Assembly: GCA_965219165.1 (NCBI GenBank)
Contig: CBDCMW010000002.1
Coordinates: 1,612,001 to 1,676,000 of the forward strand
Direction: 5' to 3'
DNA length: 64,000 bases
From: Aldehydirespirator sp965219165
Lineage (GTDB): Bacteria; Actinomycetota; Acidimicrobiia; Acidimicrobiales; Aldehydirespiratoraceae
Made by a program: the position numbers and the translations under genes. Positions 48,170 through 56,303 of the stretch are shown one piece after another. Under the pieces are notes generated by a model. The model was given only the letters and a program-made list of their open reading frames with translations, was not told where the DNA came from and ran no database searches. Within the stretch, counting starts at the first letter, position 1. Every line of letters begins with the position of its first letter.

Positions 48170-49494
48170 CACCGGACGAGCCGGTGATGCCCGCGGACCC
48201 CGCCGAGCAGCCCGCCGCGCCGGCGGTGGTAGCCGTCGTCGGGGCCGGATACGTCGGTCTCACCACCGCGGCGTGTCTGGCGCGGCTGGGCCACCGAGTG
48301 ATCTGCACCGATGTCGACGAGCCCAGGATCACCGGACTGCAGCGCGGCGAGATCCCGATCCGTGAGCCCGGGCTGACCGAGCTGGTGAGAGCTGGACTCG
48401 ATTCGGCCCGGCTCTCCTTCGTCTGCGGCTCAGCGGCGGCCGCGGCCCGCGCCGACTTCGTCTTCCTGTGCGTGCCCACCCCGTCGGGTCCCGACGGAGG
48501 CACCGACCTCAGCTACCTGTCGGCGGCCGCCTCGGAGGTAGGCCCGAGTCTGCGGCCGGGGGCGGTGGTGGTGAACAAGTCCACGGCTCCCGCGGGCACC
48601 GCACAGATGTTGCAGCGGGCGCTGGCGCGCGCCGACGTCTCGGTGGCGTCCAATCCGGAGTTCCTGAGACAGGGCTCGGCCGTCCATGACTTCCTCAACC
48701 CGGACCGGGTAGTGGTGGGCGCGGTCGACACCGCCGTGGCCGAGCGGGTGGCCGGACTGTACGCGGGCATCGACGCGCCCGTGCTGGCAACCGATCTGGC
48801 CTCCGCGGAAACCGTGAAGTACGCGGCCAACGCCTTCCTGGCCACGAAGCTGTCGTTCGCCAACGCGGTAGCCGCGCTCTGCGAGGCGGTGGGAGCCGAT
48901 GTTGACGACGTGCTGGTGGGCATGGGCCACGACCGGCGCATCGGCCGCGACTACCTGAGGCCCGGACCGGGCTGGGGCGGCTCGTGCCTGCCCAAGGACA
49001 CCCGTGCTGTGATCGCGGCGGCGTCGGAGGCCGGCTACGACTTCGCGCTGCTGCGCAGCGTGGTGGAAGCCAACGAAGCGCAGTTCGCCAGGATCGTCGA
49101 CAAGGTCGCGTGCCGAGTGGTGCTGTCGGGCGCTCGCATCGCGCTGCTCGGGCTGGCCTTCAAGGCCGGCACCGACGATCTGCGCGACTCGCCCTCCTTG
49201 CGGATCGCCCGGCGCCTGGCCCGCGCCGGAGCGGTGGTGCAGGCCTACGATCCGGCGATCTGCGCCAATTCGACGACCGAAGAGATCGGCATCGTCGTCA
49301 CGGACGACGTGTACGCGGCCTGCGACGGCGCCTCCGCGCTGGTGGTGGCCACGGAGTGGGACGAGTTCCGGCAACTGGACTTCGGCCGGGTCGCGCGGGT
49401 GATGGCCGAACTCCACGTGATCGACGCTCGCAACCTGCTGGACCGCGACGATCTGGAGCGCCGGGGCTTCACCTACAGCGGTGTCGGCGTGTGA
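48160..49494 (+). CDS. ugd: UDP-glucose/GDP-mannose 6-dehydrogenase family protein
   Basis: NAD-dependent four-electron oxidation of a nucleotide sugar to its uronic acid. 444 residues. The Rossmann motif VVGAGYVGLTTAACLARLGH is followed by the family core (SNPEFLRQGSAVHDFLNPDR), the AETVKYAANAFLATKLSFAN helix, and the active-site cysteine in PGWGGSCLPKDTRA. The C-terminal domain has ALLGLAFKAGTDDLRDSPSL. UDP-glucose is the probable substrate, but the sequence does not rule out GDP-mannose. GTG start inside the LCP 3' end. Confidence 0.93.
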   Translation: MQLTPDEPVMPADPAEQPAAPAVVAVVGAGYVGLTTAACLARLGHRVICTDVDEPRITGLQRGEIPIREPGLTELVRAGLDSARLSFVCGSAAAAARADFVFLCVPTPSGPDGGTDLSYLSAAASEVGPSLRPGAVVVNKSTAPAGTAQMLQRALARADVSVASNPEFLRQGSAVHDFLNPDRVVVGAVDTAVAERVAGLYAGIDAPVLATDLASAETVKYAANAFLATKLSFANAVAALCEAVGADVDDVLVGMGHDRRIGRDYLRPGPGWGGSCLPKDTRAVIAAASEAGYDFALLRSVVEANEAQFARIVDKVACRVVLSGARIALLGLAFKAGTDDLRDSPSLRIARRLARAGAVVQAYDPAICANSTTEEIGIVVTDDVYAACDGASALVVATEWDEFRQLDFGRVARVMAELHVIDARNLLDRDDLERRGFTYSGVGV

Positions 49495-49588
49495 GGACTG
49501 ACCGCGACGAGGGTCGGGAACGTCCCGTCCATCGTGGAGGTGACCCACCCGCGCGGCCTTTGAATGCGAGCCGATAGCGTGGCGGCCC

Positions 49589-50344
49589 GTGGCACAGCCG
49601 AGTTCGTCGAAGAAGATTCAGCGCGCCGCCAGGGCGGCGGCCGCGTCCAGGGGCGCCCGCGAGCGCCGGGAACTGGGCTTTCCTCTGGCGTTGGCGGCCG
49701 TGGTGATCCTCGGCGTGGCCATGGTCGTCTTCGCCCGGTCCTCCCGGACGCCAGCGGAGTCGCCGAGGGTGGGAAACGACCACTGGCACTCGGCCTACGC
49801 CATCTACGACTGCGACCGCTTCCTGCCCGCCTTCACTAGCCTCGCCGATCCCGACGGCATCCACTCCCACCAGGACGGCGTGGTGCATATTCACCCCTGG
49901 AACAGCTCCGCGGCAGGAGATCGGGCTGATCTCGACGTGTTCTTCGAGGCGATGGGCGCGCGGATCACCGACGACGAGATCAGCGGCCCCGGCATCGGCG
50001 TGCTGGAGGCGGGCACGGACTGCAACGGCGAATCGACCGTGATCCGGGCCGTGCGCTTCACCCGGATCGACCCTTCTGATCCTCACGCCCCACGCGCCGA
50101 CGATCCTGCCACCAGGCTCACCGATGTTTTCGAAGTGTCCGAGGAGTTCACCGACGACTTCGGCGACGTCCGCCTGCTGGGAGACCTGGAGGCGTTCACG
50201 TTCGCCCGTGTCCCGGCCGGCGCTGAGATCCCGCCGCCGCCCGAGGATCGTCTGCAGCTCGCCTTCGAGGCCTCGGCGGGGAACCTGGTCTCCACCGGGC
50301 CGCGAGCCGACCTCGACCCGACAGACGCTCCGCCCGAGGAATAG
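49589..50344 (+). CDS. Membrane-anchored protein with a His-rich extracytoplasmic domain
   Basis: 251 residues. A basic N-terminus (KKIQRAARAAAASRGARERR) and one membrane helix (LALAAVVILGVAMVVFA) precede an exported domain beginning NDHWHSAYAIYDCDRFLPAF and continuing GIHSHQDGVVHIHPWN. This HxH and HxHxxxxxHxHP spacing could bind a metal; two cysteines (YDCD and TDCNG) could form a disulphide. No named family is recognised. It lies between sugar-nucleotide genes, which suggests an envelope role, but nothing more can be said. Confidence 0.7.
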   Translation: MAQPSSSKKIQRAARAAAASRGARERRELGFPLALAAVVILGVAMVVFARSSRTPAESPRVGNDHWHSAYAIYDCDRFLPAFTSLADPDGIHSHQDGVVHIHPWNSSAAGDRADLDVFFEAMGARITDDEISGPGIGVLEAGTDCNGESTVIRAVRFTRIDPSDPHAPRADDPATRLTDVFEVSEEFTDDFGDVRLLGDLEAFTFARVPAGAEIPPPPEDRLQLAFEASAGNLVSTGPRADLDPTDAPPEE

Positions 50345-50358
50345 AGCGGGGCGCCGGG

Positions 50359-51372
50359 GTGCAGGCGATCCTGCTCGTCGGAGGCTTCGGGACCCGCCTG
50401 CGCCCACTGACGCTCACCACCCCCAAGCAGATGCTCCCGGTGCTGCACCGGCCCATGATCGAGCATGTCGTGTCCGGCCTGAGACGCCATGGAGTGGACA
50501 GGGTGGTGCTGGCGCTCGGCTACCACTACGACGCCTTTCGAGCCGCCTACCCCGGCGGCCGCTGCGCAGGGGTCGAGTTGTGCTGCGTCGTGGAGTCCGA
50601 GCCGCTCGACACCGCCGGAGCGATCCGCCTCGCGTACACCGAGTCGGGCATGGACGCGGCCGGTGGCACGTTCCTGGTGGCCAACGGCGATGTGATCACC
50701 GACCTCGATGTGGGCGAGATGCTGCGTCTCCACCGCTCGGCCGGAGCCGAGGCCACGATCCACCTGATGGAGGTGGGGGACCCATCCCGCTATGGAGTGG
50801 TGGTGGCCGACGCCGGTGGGCGCGTGAGCGCTTTCCTGGAGAAGCCGCAACAGCAGCCGCCGCAGAGCCGTTGGATAAACGCGGGAACCTACCTGATGGA
50901 GCCGTCGGTCGTCGGGCGCATAGAGGGCGGGCGCCGGGTCTCGGTGGAACGCGAGGTATTCCCCGCCATGGTCGAAGCCGGGAAACTGTGGGCTCTCCGC
51001 CGCAACACCTACTGGGTCGACGCCGGTACTCCTCAGACGTACCTGCAGGCTCAGCTCGACCTGCTCGACGGCCGGCGCGGGCCGGCGGCCGCCGGGGTGT
51101 CGCCAGACGCTTCGGTCGATCCTGAAGCCACAGTCGAGCGCAGCGTGGTGATGGCCGGAGCGGCCGTCGGGGCGGGCTCGGTGGTGCGGGGCTCAGCCGT
51201 GCATTCGAGCGCAGTCATCGGGGCGGGTGCCACGGTGCTCGACTCGGTGGTGGGGTCGGGCGCGACGGTCGGGCGGGGCGCGCAGGTGACGGACGGTACT
51301 CTGATAGGCGAGGGGTTCGAAGTCCCACCCGGAGCGGCCCTGTCGGATGCCAGGGCGCCCGAGGCGGCCTGA
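50359..51372 (+). CDS. Sugar-1-phosphate nucleotidyltransferase
   Basis: 337 residues. N-terminal nucleotidyltransferase with ILLVGGFGTRLRPLTLTTPK and QMLPVL, the FLVANGDVITDLDVGEML metal site, and NAGTYLMEP. The C-terminal part is a left-handed beta-helix of hexapeptides (ASVDPEATVERSVVMAGAAV and on). It resembles mannose-1-phosphate guanylyltransferase-like proteins (actinobacterial ManC/RmlA2). With gmd and rmd nearby, GDP-mannose supply is the likely role; glucose or UTP specificity cannot be excluded. The last codon overlaps galE (TGATG). Confidence 0.85.
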   Translation: MQAILLVGGFGTRLRPLTLTTPKQMLPVLHRPMIEHVVSGLRRHGVDRVVLALGYHYDAFRAAYPGGRCAGVELCCVVESEPLDTAGAIRLAYTESGMDAAGGTFLVANGDVITDLDVGEMLRLHRSAGAEATIHLMEVGDPSRYGVVVADAGGRVSAFLEKPQQQPPQSRWINAGTYLMEPSVVGRIEGGRRVSVEREVFPAMVEAGKLWALRRNTYWVDAGTPQTYLQAQLDLLDGRRGPAAAGVSPDASVDPEATVERSVVMAGAAVGAGSVVRGSAVHSSAVIGAGATVLDSVVGSGATVGRGAQVTDGTLIGEGFEVPPGAALSDARAPEAA

Positions 51373-52394
51373 TGGCGACGCTGGTCACCGGAGGAGCCGG
51401 ATACGTCGGCAGTCACACCGCCGTCGCGCTGCACGACGCAGGCCGCGACGTGGTGATCCTTGACGACTTCTCCAACGCCTCGCGCCGAGCAGTCGACGCC
51501 CTCCGCAGCCTCACCGGCCCGGGACTGCCTGTCATCGAGGGCGACGTGGCCGACCCCGGCGCGCTGGACGATGCCTTCCGCGGGCGTCGGATCGACTCGG
51601 TCGTGCACTTCGCGGCCCGCAAGAGCGTGGCCGAGTCCGTCGACGATCCGCTCGGCTACTACCGGAGCAACCTGTCCTCCACGATCACGCTGGCTGCCGC
51701 GGCCGTCGATCACGGCGTCGGACGGCTGGTGTTCAGCTCGTCTGCGACCGTCTACGGCACGCCGCCGTCGCTGCCGGTCGCTGAGGATTCGCCGACCGTC
51801 CCGGAGAGCCCCTACGGCGCGACCAAGCTGATGTGTGAGCGCATCCTGGCCGACGCCGCGGCGGCGTCGGAGCTGACGGCGGTCGTGCTGCGCTACTTCA
51901 ACCCGGTCGGAGCGCACCCGTCGGGCCTGATCGGGGAGGATCCGGTCGGGGAGCCGGCGAACCTCGTGCCGAGGATCATGCAGGTCGCGTTGGGCCGGAT
52001 CGACCGGCTCCGTGTGTTCGGGGGCGACTACTCCACGGCCGACGGCACCACATTGCGCGACTACGTGCATGTGATGGATCTGGCCGAGGGCCATGCGGCT
52101 GCGCTCGCCGCCGACATCGCCCCGGCCCGCAGCCGGGTCTACAACCTGGGAACCGGCTCGGGAACCACCGTGCTGCAGGTGGTGGCGGCGGCCTCTGAGG
52201 TGGTCGGATCACCCGTTCCCTACGAGATGGGCGAGCGTCGCCCCGGCGACCTCGAGGCCTCCTGGGCCGACTGCACCCGAGCCCGCCACGAGCTTGGCTG
52301 GCAGGCCCGCCGGAGCCTGGACCAGATGCTGGCGGACCACTGGAACTTCGCCCGCCGCCACCCCGACGGCTACGAGGGCCCGAGCGGCCCGTGA
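51372..52394 (+). CDS. galE: UDP-glucose 4-epimerase
   Basis: 340 residues, short-chain dehydrogenase/epimerase interconverting UDP-glucose and UDP-galactose. Rossmann motif VTGGAGYVGSHTAVALHDAG, catalytic Ser/Thr in FSSSATVYG, and YGATK (YxxxK), then the ALRYFNPVGAHPSG-type substrate loop (VVLRYFNPVGAHPSGLIGED). The final residues (GPSGP) and the TGA are encoded by end B of a dispersed element that overlaps the 3' end, so the native C-terminus may have been altered. Confidence 0.94.
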   Translation: MATLVTGGAGYVGSHTAVALHDAGRDVVILDDFSNASRRAVDALRSLTGPGLPVIEGDVADPGALDDAFRGRRIDSVVHFAARKSVAESVDDPLGYYRSNLSSTITLAAAAVDHGVGRLVFSSSATVYGTPPSLPVAEDSPTVPESPYGATKLMCERILADAAAASELTAVVLRYFNPVGAHPSGLIGEDPVGEPANLVPRIMQVALGRIDRLRVFGGDYSTADGTTLRDYVHVMDLAEGHAAALAADIAPARSRVYNLGTGSGTTVLQVVAAASEVVGSPVPYEMGERRPGDLEASWADCTRARHELGWQARRSLDQMLADHWNFARRHPDGYEGPSGP

Positions 52395-52416
52395 GCGCAG
52401 CGAACAAGAGCGGGAA
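52378..52416 (+). repeat. End B of the dispersed element overlapping the galE stop
   Basis: CCCGAGCGGCCCGTGAGCG followed by CAGCGAACAAGAGCGGGAA. The TGA at 52392 in CCCGTGAGC is the galE stop. No end A accompanies it. Confidence 0.8.
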
Positions 52417-52422
52417 TCACAG

Positions 52423-53127
52423 TTAGCGGAAGAGGTCGTCGGCGGGGGAGCGGACTATCTCATCGGCAACCGAGCCGGTGCGGAACCAAGATCCCTCGAG
52501 GCCCCGCACAACCGCTACGGGAAGGCCCTTGGACTTGCCCATGACTAGGTCGGCGGCTGCTGCGATCTCGTCGGCCACCGCCACCTCGGTCACGTGGAGC
52601 TCCCGGCCCAACGCGTCGCGGCTGCCCCGCAGGTCCACCACGGCTGCGATGCCCGCGCAGCCGATGGCGGTATCGGTCACCCCCCTGCGCCACGGGCGGC
52701 CGAAGGTGTCGGAGACCACCACCGCCACGTCGGTGCCGGTCAGGGCCCGGATGCGGTCGCGTATGCGTCGAGCTGAACGGTCCGGGTCCACCGGCAGCAG
52801 CGCCGCGAACCCCTGCTCGACGTTGCTGAGATCGACCCCCGCGTTGGCGCACACAAAACCGTGCCGGGTCTCCGAGATCACCAGATCGCCCCGGCGGCGC
52901 AGAACCCGCACCGACTCCTGCTCCACCAGCGGTTTGTGGCTCGTCGGGTCGTCGGGGTCGACGGCCGCGAGCCGTCCCTCGGCCTTGGAGACCACCTTCT
53001 GGGTGACCACCACGCAGTCGCGGTCGCGCAGCAAGTCGGGCCCGGCCGCGGCGACGATCAGCGCGGCCAGGTCGTCTCCGGGGCGCACCTCGCCGATCCC
53101 CTCGACACCACGGATCTCCAGGCTCAC
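52423..53127 (-). CDS. cofE: Coenzyme F420:L-glutamate ligase
   Basis: 234 residues. CofE/FbiB-N family that adds glutamates to F420-0 with GTP. Features: GVEGIGEVRPGDDLAALIVA, VVVTQKVVSKAEGRLAAVDP, VISETRHGFVCANAGVDLSN with the metal-binding region, and VVVSDTFGRPWRRGVTDTAI. No nitroreductase-like C-terminal domain, so it is a stand-alone CofE rather than full mycobacterial FbiB. The GTG at 53127 is the last of four tandem copies of a 17-base unit that includes the start codon. Located next to cofD on the same strand. Confidence 0.93.
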   Translation of the reverse strand: MSLEIRGVEGIGEVRPGDDLAALIVAAAGPDLLRDRDCVVVTQKVVSKAEGRLAAVDPDDPTSHKPLVEQESVRVLRRRGDLVISETRHGFVCANAGVDLSNVEQGFAALLPVDPDRSARRIRDRIRALTGTDVAVVVSDTFGRPWRRGVTDTAIGCAGIAAVVDLRGSRDALGRELHVTEVAVADEIAAAADLVMGKSKGLPVAVVRGLEGSWFRTGSVADEIVRSPADDLFR

Positions 53128-53179
53128 GGGATCTCCAGGCTCACGGGATCTCCAGGCTCACGGGATCTCCAGGCTCACG
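53112..53179 (-). repeat. Four tandem 17-bp copies of the cofE start site
   Basis: Unit GTGAGCCTGGAGATCCC on the minus strand. Each of the three upstream copies opens a mini-ORF VSLEIP whose TGA overlaps the next GTG (GTGA). Each copy also carries GGAG about five bases before that next GTG. Because 17 is not a multiple of three, only the last copy continues into cofE. Confidence 0.85.
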
Positions 53180-53212
53180 ACGGCACCGCCACCGCGCAGC
53201 AAAGTTCCGGGC

Positions 53213-54142
53213 TCACGGCGGCACCGCGGCCATTGTTCGCCGGGCCAGCTCCGCCGCCGCCTCCGGCGACGACATGACCGTGGGGGCGACTACGGCCCGC
53301 ACGCCGGTGTCGGCCACCGCTGAGGCCAGATCGGCGTCGGCCTCATCGATCACCAGGGCGCTGACCACGTCCCGGTAGCGCCGGGCCACCCCCACCACGC
53401 TCGACTCCTCGCCCAGCTCTCGCAGCATCCGGTCGGCGGGACCCTTGAGGGCTGCGCCCGCGACTATGGGCGACACGGCCACGTTGCGCTCCCGCCGGGC
53501 CGCGAGGGCCTCAGCCATACCGGGAATGGCCAGGATCGGGCCGATCGACACCACCGGGTTGGACGGCGCGATCACCACCGCGTCCGCGTCGGCGACGGCG
53601 TCCAGCACCCCTGGGGCCAAGCGAGCCTCTTCCACACCGGCGAAACGCACCGCGGCTATGGCAACGTCGTGGCCGAGGCGCACGAAGTACTCCTGGAAGC
53701 CGATCTCGCCCCCGGAGGCCAGCGTCACCCGGGTCTCGATCCTCTGGTCGCTGACCGGCAGCACCCGGCAGCGCAAGCCGCGGGCCGCGGCCAGACGGGT
53801 GGTCACCTCGCTGAGGCTCAGTCCCTCGCGCAGCAGCGTGGTGCGGAACAGGTGGGTTCCTAGGTCGCGGTCACCGAGGTTGAACCACGCCTCGAGCCCC
53901 AGCGACCTCAGCTCGTCCAGAGCGTTCCACGTCTCGTCGGCCAGGCCCCAGCCCCGTTCGGGGTCTATGGCGCCTGCCAGTGTGTAGACGACGGTGTCGA
54001 TGTCGGGGCTGACGTGCAGGCCGTGCAGCTCTACGTCGTCGGCGACGTTCACCACCGCGATCACGTCCTCAGCGGGCGTCACCAGCAACTGCCCGGCCAG
54101 GTAGCGGGCCGCGCCCACGCCTCCGGCCAGGACCGTGATCAT
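53213..54142 (-). CDS. cofD: 2-phospho-L-lactate transferase family protein (F420 assembly)
   Basis: 309 residues. CofD/FbiA joins the phosphoenolpyruvate- or lactate-derived group to the deazaflavin Fo. N-terminal ITVLAGGVGAARYLAGQLL and VVNVADDVELHGLHVSPDID are family signatures, as are LGDRDLGTHLFRTTLLREG and VIAPSNPVVSIGPILAIPGM. The ATG at 54142 overlaps the gmd stop (ATGA), so this F420 gene is expressed with GDP-sugar genes. In mycobacteria fbiA likewise neighbours mannose-nucleotide genes. Symbol fbiA is used there. Confidence 0.94.
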   Translation of the reverse strand: MITVLAGGVGAARYLAGQLLVTPAEDVIAVVNVADDVELHGLHVSPDIDTVVYTLAGAIDPERGWGLADETWNALDELRSLGLEAWFNLGDRDLGTHLFRTTLLREGLSLSEVTTRLAAARGLRCRVLPVSDQRIETRVTLASGGEIGFQEYFVRLGHDVAIAAVRFAGVEEARLAPGVLDAVADADAVVIAPSNPVVSIGPILAIPGMAEALAARRERNVAVSPIVAGAALKGPADRMLRELGEESSVVGVARRYRDVVSALVIDEADADLASAVADTGVRAVVAPTVMSSPEAAAELARRTMAAVPP

Positions 54143-55143
54143 CGGCTCGGGTCGCCCACGGCCCCGCCGACGGCGCCCGGGCGGCTCTGCAGCAGCGCCA
54201 GGTCCGCGTCGACCATCAACCGGACCAGATCCACGAACGACGTCTTGGGGTGCCATCCGAAGGTTGAGGTGGCCTTGGAGGAGTCGCCCACGAGCAGGTC
54301 GACCTCCGACGGGCGCATGAACCGCTCGTCCACCACGACATGGTCTCGATAGTCCAGTCCCACATACTCGAAGGCCAGCTCGCACAGAGTGCTCACTGAA
54401 TGGGTCTTGCCCGTGCAGATCACGTAGTCGTCGGGTTCGTCCTGTTGCAGCATGCGCCACATTGCTTCGACGTAGTCCGCCGCGTAGCCCCAGTCCCTCT
54501 GCGAGTCGAGGCTGCCGAGACGCAGCTCGCCCGCGAGGCCGAGCTTGATGCTGGCCGCGCCGTGGGTGATCTTGCGGGTCACGAACTCCATGCCCCGGCG
54601 CGGGCTCTCGTGATTGAACAGGATCCCCGACGTGGCGTGCAGCCCGTAGGACTCCCGATAGTTGACCGTGATCCAGTGCCCGTAGACCTTGGCCACCCCG
54701 TAGGGGCTGCGGGGGTGGAACGGCGTCTCCTCGTTCTGGGGAACCTCCCGCACCTTCCCGAACATCTCTGACGAGCTGGCCTGGTAGAAGCGGATGTCGC
54801 CGTCGACGAGCCGGATGGCGTCGAGGACCCGCGTCACCCCCAACGCCGTTGTCTCCCCCGTCAGCACCGGCTGGCTGAAGGAGGTCTGCACGAAGGACTG
54901 CGCCGCGAGGTTGTACACCTCGTCTGGCCGGTAGGTCCGAAGGATCTCGATCATCGAGACTTGGTCGAGCAGGTCGCCGGTCACTATGCGGACGCGGTCC
55001 TGGATGTGCGCTATGCGCTCGTAGTTGACGATGCTGGAGCGACGCACCATCCCGATGACCTCGTATCCCTTGTCGAGGAGCAGCTCGGCGAGGTACGAAC
55101 CGTCCTGGCCGGTGATGCCGGTGATCAGGGCGCGTCTGGCCAT
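54139..55143 (-). CDS. gmd: GDP-mannose 4,6-dehydratase
   Basis: 334 residues converting GDP-mannose to GDP-4-keto-6-deoxymannose. N-terminal ALITGITGQDGSYLAELLLD, NLAAQSFVQTSFSQPV, the catalytic YQASSSEMFGKV with SPYGVAKVYGHWI (YxxxK), and NHESPRRGMEFVTRKI are all characteristic of Gmd. ATG 55143, five bases from the end of rmd. The product is the substrate of Rmd, encoded directly upstream. Confidence 0.96.
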   Translation of the reverse strand: MARRALITGITGQDGSYLAELLLDKGYEVIGMVRRSSIVNYERIAHIQDRVRIVTGDLLDQVSMIEILRTYRPDEVYNLAAQSFVQTSFSQPVLTGETTALGVTRVLDAIRLVDGDIRFYQASSSEMFGKVREVPQNEETPFHPRSPYGVAKVYGHWITVNYRESYGLHATSGILFNHESPRRGMEFVTRKITHGAASIKLGLAGELRLGSLDSQRDWGYAADYVEAMWRMLQQDEPDDYVICTGKTHSVSTLCELAFEYVGLDYRDHVVVDERFMRPSEVDLLVGDSSKATSTFGWHPKTSFVDLVRLMVDADLALLQSRPGAVGGAVGDPSR

Positions 55144-55145
55144 GG

Positions 55146-56138
55146 CTACTGGTTATCGCCCCGGCTCGGCAGTTCCGACTCCGCCGTCCTGCCACTCTGA
55201 GGGTGCGCGCCCGACTCCGCCGTCCTGCCACTCCGATGGTGCGCGCCCGACTCCGCCGTCCTGCACCGCCAGTAGTCCAGGAGGTCGTCGAGGGTCTGCT
55301 CCAGCGGCACTTCGGGACGCCACCCGGTGGCGTCGTGCAGCTTGGACGGGTCGCCCCGGACCTCGGCTACGTCCACGGGACGCAGCAGTTGGCCGTCGGC
55401 CGCGAGGCGCATGGGGTGCCTGGCCCTGGCGATCAAGGCCTCCGCCAACTCGGCGATGCCGCGGGCGGTTCCGCTGCACACGTTGTAGGCCTCGCCCTCT
55501 GCGCCGCGCTCGGCCAGCAGCCGGTAGGCCCGCACCACGTCGCGCACGTCGGTGAAGTCGCGCCGCGCCTGCAGGTTCCCGACCCGCACCACCTTCTCGC
55601 CGGTGCGCTCGTTGGCCGCGATACGCGACGCCAGCGCGGCGGCAACGAAGCGGTCGCTCTGGCCCGGACCGAGGTGGTTGAAGGCCCTGGCCCGGATCAC
55701 GTCGAGCCCGTGGCCCAGACCGGCCTGCACGCACACCATCTCGGCCGCGGCCTTGCTAGCTCCGTAGGGCGTAACCGGACGCATCGCAGCAGCCTCACCG
55801 ACGGGAAGGCCCGCGGGCTCGACTCGCCCATAGACGTCGGCACTGCTGACGACCACAACCCGGGCGGCGCCGGTCTCTCGGGCCGCGTCAAGGACGTTGA
55901 ACGTTCCCTCCACGTTGACCCGCAGGGTTGCGGCCGGATCGGTGAAGCTCGCCTGAACGTCGGCCTGCGCGGCCAGGTGGTACACGGCGTCGGGGCGGCA
56001 CTGGGAGAAATCGGCCTCCAGCGCCTCGGGCTCGGTTATCTCGGCTTCGCTGATCGCCACCTCGTCGCCGGCCGCGGCGAGGTGGGCCACCAGGTGGCGG
56101 CCCACGAATCCCGTGGCGCCGGTGACGAGGGCCCGCAC
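55146..56138 (-). CDS. rmd: GDP-6-deoxy-D-mannose reductase-like epimerase/dehydratase
   Basis: 330 residues. Rossmann motif VTGATGFVGRHLVAHLAAAG, YHLAAQADVQASFTDP, VVVSSADVYGRV and TPYGASKAAAEMV (YxxxK), then FNHLGPGQSDRFVAAALASR, typical of Rmd. It would reduce the Gmd product to GDP-D-rhamnose; synthesis of GDP-fucose by an epimerase-reductase is less likely from these motifs. The C-terminus ends in a 12-residue repeat (RTAESGAH units) not found in normal Rmd, encoded by 36-base tandem repeats. Upstream gene of the rmd-gmd-cofD cluster. Confidence 0.88.
   Translation of the reverse strand: MRALVTGATGFVGRHLVAHLAAAGDEVAISEAEITEPEALEADFSQCRPDAVYHLAAQADVQASFTDPAATLRVNVEGTFNVLDAARETGAARVVVVSSADVYGRVEPAGLPVGEAAAMRPVTPYGASKAAAEMVCVQAGLGHGLDVIRARAFNHLGPGQSDRFVAAALASRIAANERTGEKVVRVGNLQARRDFTDVRDVVRAYRLLAERGAEGEAYNVCSGTARGIAELAEALIARARHPMRLAADGQLLRPVDVAEVRGDPSKLHDATGWRPEVPLEQTLDDLLDYWRCRTAESGAHHRSGRTAESGAHPQSGRTAESELPSRGDNQ
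55177..55264 (-). repeat. 36-bp tandem repeat in the rmd 3' end
   Basis: Two full units (55177-55212, 55213-55248) and a partial third; plus-strand unit GACTCCGCCGTCCTGCCACT followed by CYGAKGGTGCGCGCCC. In frame, it adds RTAESGAH-type dodecapeptides to the C-terminus. Confidence 0.85.
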
Positions 56139-56189
56139 CCGTGCCTACCGGACGGTGCCTGGACAGAGCATCACCGCGCACACTACGTG

Positions 56190-56270
56190 TTTCCCGCTCT
56201 TGTTCGCGGCGCTCCCGGGCCGCTCGGGTGTGTTTCCCGCTCTTCGCGGCGCTTACGGGCCGCTCGGGCC
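56190..56270 (-). repeat. Two adjacent end-B copies of the dispersed element
   Basis: Plus-strand copies starting TTTCCCGCTCTTGTTCGCGG (56190) and TTTCCCGCTCTTCGCGGCGC (56233), each ending CGGGCCGCTCGGG. The second lacks the TTGTTCG part. Situated between rmd and the isochorismatase-like gene, like a small version of the six-copy array at 26910. Confidence 0.8.
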
Positions 56271-56303
56271 CTGGGCGGGCCAGAGGCATGCCACACTGGT
56301 CCC

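Noticed and set aside
53213..55231. A 672-codon frame joining cofD with upstream sequence
   Set aside because: The upstream part is a shadow of gmd. CofD begins at ATG 54142, with the family N-terminus ITVLAGGVGAARYLAG.
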